The position numbers were made by a program, and so were the translations under genes. From assembly GCA_903843965.1 (NCBI GenBank), contig CAIMRY010000025.1, positions 68,622 to 132,621 on the forward strand: a DNA stretch of 64,000 nucleotides, given 5' to 3'. Shown here one piece after another: positions 63,036-64,000 of the stretch; the stretch's first letter is position 1, and the number at the start of each line of letters is the position of its first letter. The notes under the pieces are model-generated. The model was not told the DNA's origin, did not search any database, and saw nothing but the letters and a program-made list of their open reading frames with translations. The stretch comes from an uncultured delta proteobacterium (GTDB lineage: Bacteria > Desulfobacterota > Desulfovibrionia > Desulfovibrionales > Desulfovibrionaceae).

Positions 63036-63398
63036 CTACTTCAAGGTGCCGAGGTAGTCGACGACGGCCTTCACATCCTCAGGCTTCTTGACGCCGGGGA
63101 AGGCCATCTTGTTGCCAGGGACCGTCGCCTTGGGGTCGGCGAGGAACTTGGTGAGGGTCGCGGGATCCAAGGTGCCGACCTTCATCATCGCGGCGGAGTA
63201 CCTGTACCCTTCGACCGCGCCCGCCTTGCGCCCGACCACGCCGAAGAGGCTGGGCCCGATCATGTTCTTCCCCGCAACGACGGCGTGGCAGGCCTTGCAG
63301 GAGTTGAACGCGCTGGGGGCGTCCGCCGCAGCCGACAGGCCGTAGCCAATCAACAGGACCAGGACCGGAACGGCAAAGAGCAATCCACGCTTGACCAT
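63036..63398 (-). CDS. Periplasmic class I cytochrome c (c2/c550-like)
   Basis: 120 residues with AAAGGAG before the ATG. A signal peptide (ending LSAAADAP) precedes CKACH, the GPSLFGVVGRKAG block and the Met ligand in GNKMAFPGV, which is typical of cytochrome c2/mitochondrial-type c. It differs from the two c553-like proteins upstream. The place opposite the oxidase operon suggests it is an electron donor to the enzyme. Confidence 0.88.
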   Translation of the reverse strand: MVKRGLLFAVPVLVLLIGYGLSAAADAPSAFNSCKACHAVVAGKNMIGPSLFGVVGRKAGAVEGYRYSAAMMKVGTLDPATLTKFLADPKATVPGNKMAFPGVKKPEDVKAVVDYLGTLK

Positions 63399-63908
63399 AC
63401 GAACTCCTTTGGTTGAAGAGGTGACTGACCAATCCACAGACGCAGCGGCCTGGAGCGCCAGGTCGCCCTTGAGCCTCCGCTTTTCCCCGTTGGCATTTCC
63501 GCTGCCTATGCTGGGCTGATTTTCGATGATGCATTCTGTCCCCAGCGCGACAAAATTGCAAGCGCAAGGTCGCGCCCTGCCCTGCGGAATTCCCGCTGCT
63601 TGCGGACCCCAGAGCGGCTTGGCCCCTGGAGGGCAGGGCTTCCCGGCTTTCGCATGTGTCGGCCCGGCGCGTTGCAAGGCGCAAAGCCGACCGCATTCCA
63701 GGCCTGAGCGCCGGGGAAGGGCCTGCAGGGCCGCCTGTGGGCAGGGTCTTTGGCGGGGTGCGCCACGGAAAACGGACGCGGGCCGTTGCGACATTGCCGG
63801 GCGTGGCCAGGGACTGGCGCGGCTGGCGCGGCAAACCACCTGCCCGGCGGACCGGGAGGGGCTGTCGCGAGAGGGAACAAGGGGCGGCGCCCGGTCGGGG
63901 CCGGGGGG
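63399..63908. other. Non-coding upstream region of the cytochrome c gene
   Basis: 510 bp with no credible gene on either strand. The part next to the cytochrome gene is less GC-rich and probably holds its promoter, but no convincing -35/-10 pair was found. Confidence 0.4.
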
Positions 63909-64000
63909 TCAGGAGTATTCTGCGTCGCGCTCGCGCTGGCGGCTGACGGAGACGATGCGCGCCACCATGCGCTCCAGGTAGCGGATGTCGCGGATGTCCA
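63909..64000 (-). CDS. C-terminus of a leftward gene (cut by the window edge)
   Basis: The minus-strand frame is open from the right edge to a TGA at 63909-63911 and reads DIRDIRYLERMVARIVSVSR then QRERDAEYS. The charged helical ending looks like a genuine protein C-terminus. Too little is present to name a family. Confidence 0.5.
   Translation of the reverse strand, partial: DIRDIRYLERMVARIVSVSRQRERDAEYS

Overview
The window is GC-rich and densely coded. Its gene content points to a flagellated, Gram-negative sulfate reducer of the Desulfovibrionaceae type (Desulfobacterota). The clues are many multi-domain sensor kinases with c-heme-like CxxCH motifs in their periplasmic parts, a fliK-flgD-flgE hook cluster, sigma-54 style regulation, small c-type cytochromes, and a haem-copper oxidase whose subunit II carries two c-haems. 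No rRNA, tRNA, CRISPR array or intact insertion sequence was recognised.

Layout. 1-4.1 kb: two overlapping sensor genes, the first cut by the window edge. 4.4-7.3 kb: an ADP-ribosylglycohydrolase-like protein and, on the other strand, a secreted caspase/FGE-like protein. 7.5-11.8 kb: fliK-flgD-flgE behind a sigma-54-like promoter and ended by a terminator. 12.2-14.9 kb: two overlapping glycosyltransferases. 15-20 kb: cyclic-di-GMP genes, namely a PAS-GGDEF-EAL protein and a periplasmic binding protein paired with a Cache-HAMP-PAS-GGDEF cyclase. 20.2-21.8 kb: murJ. 21.9-28.1 kb: an NtrC-type regulator and c-haem sensor kinase, divergent from a YeiH-family transporter with a 56-residue membrane microprotein and a 96-residue protein; a near-consensus sigma-54 promoter precedes the transporter. 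28.3-31.8 kb: gluQ and an E1 alpha/beta pair without E2 or E3.

31.8-48.4 kb looks like a genomic island of visibly lower GC. Its left part (32-37.8 kb) is an integrative element with a large serine recombinase, a divergent tyrosine recombinase, small unknown genes and a roughly 1 kb non-coding stretch full of inverted repeats. Its right part (37.8-48.2 kb) looks like a self-contained, Cpx-like envelope system: an epimerase, an OmpR-type regulator and CpxA-like kinase, a six-EF-hand protein, and exported proteins, one with four LTxxQ-like motifs (the CpxP/Spy signature) and two paralogous metallophosphoesterases. Three copies of a 15-bp box (TWAAGAAKTGTTAAG) lie in front of exactly the three transcription units of this region. 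In two of them the box sits 15 bp upstream of an identical TTGACTG -35 element. This is the strongest candidate for an undescribed system in the window.

48.4-54.4 kb is a nine-gene arsenic operon (arsR, arsC, ArsP-like permease, DUF2703, TPR, two thioredoxin-fold proteins, CcdA-like, acr3) read leftward from a promoter with an ArsR-type dyad. 54.7-63.4 kb holds wrbA, two small cytochromes c and a complete oxidase operon (sco, subunits I, III, IV, diheme II, ctaB, a small membrane protein), followed by a convergent cytochrome c. No ctaA (haem A synthase) is present, which fits a haem O/B enzyme of the kind known from Desulfovibrio vulgaris. The window ends inside another leftward gene.
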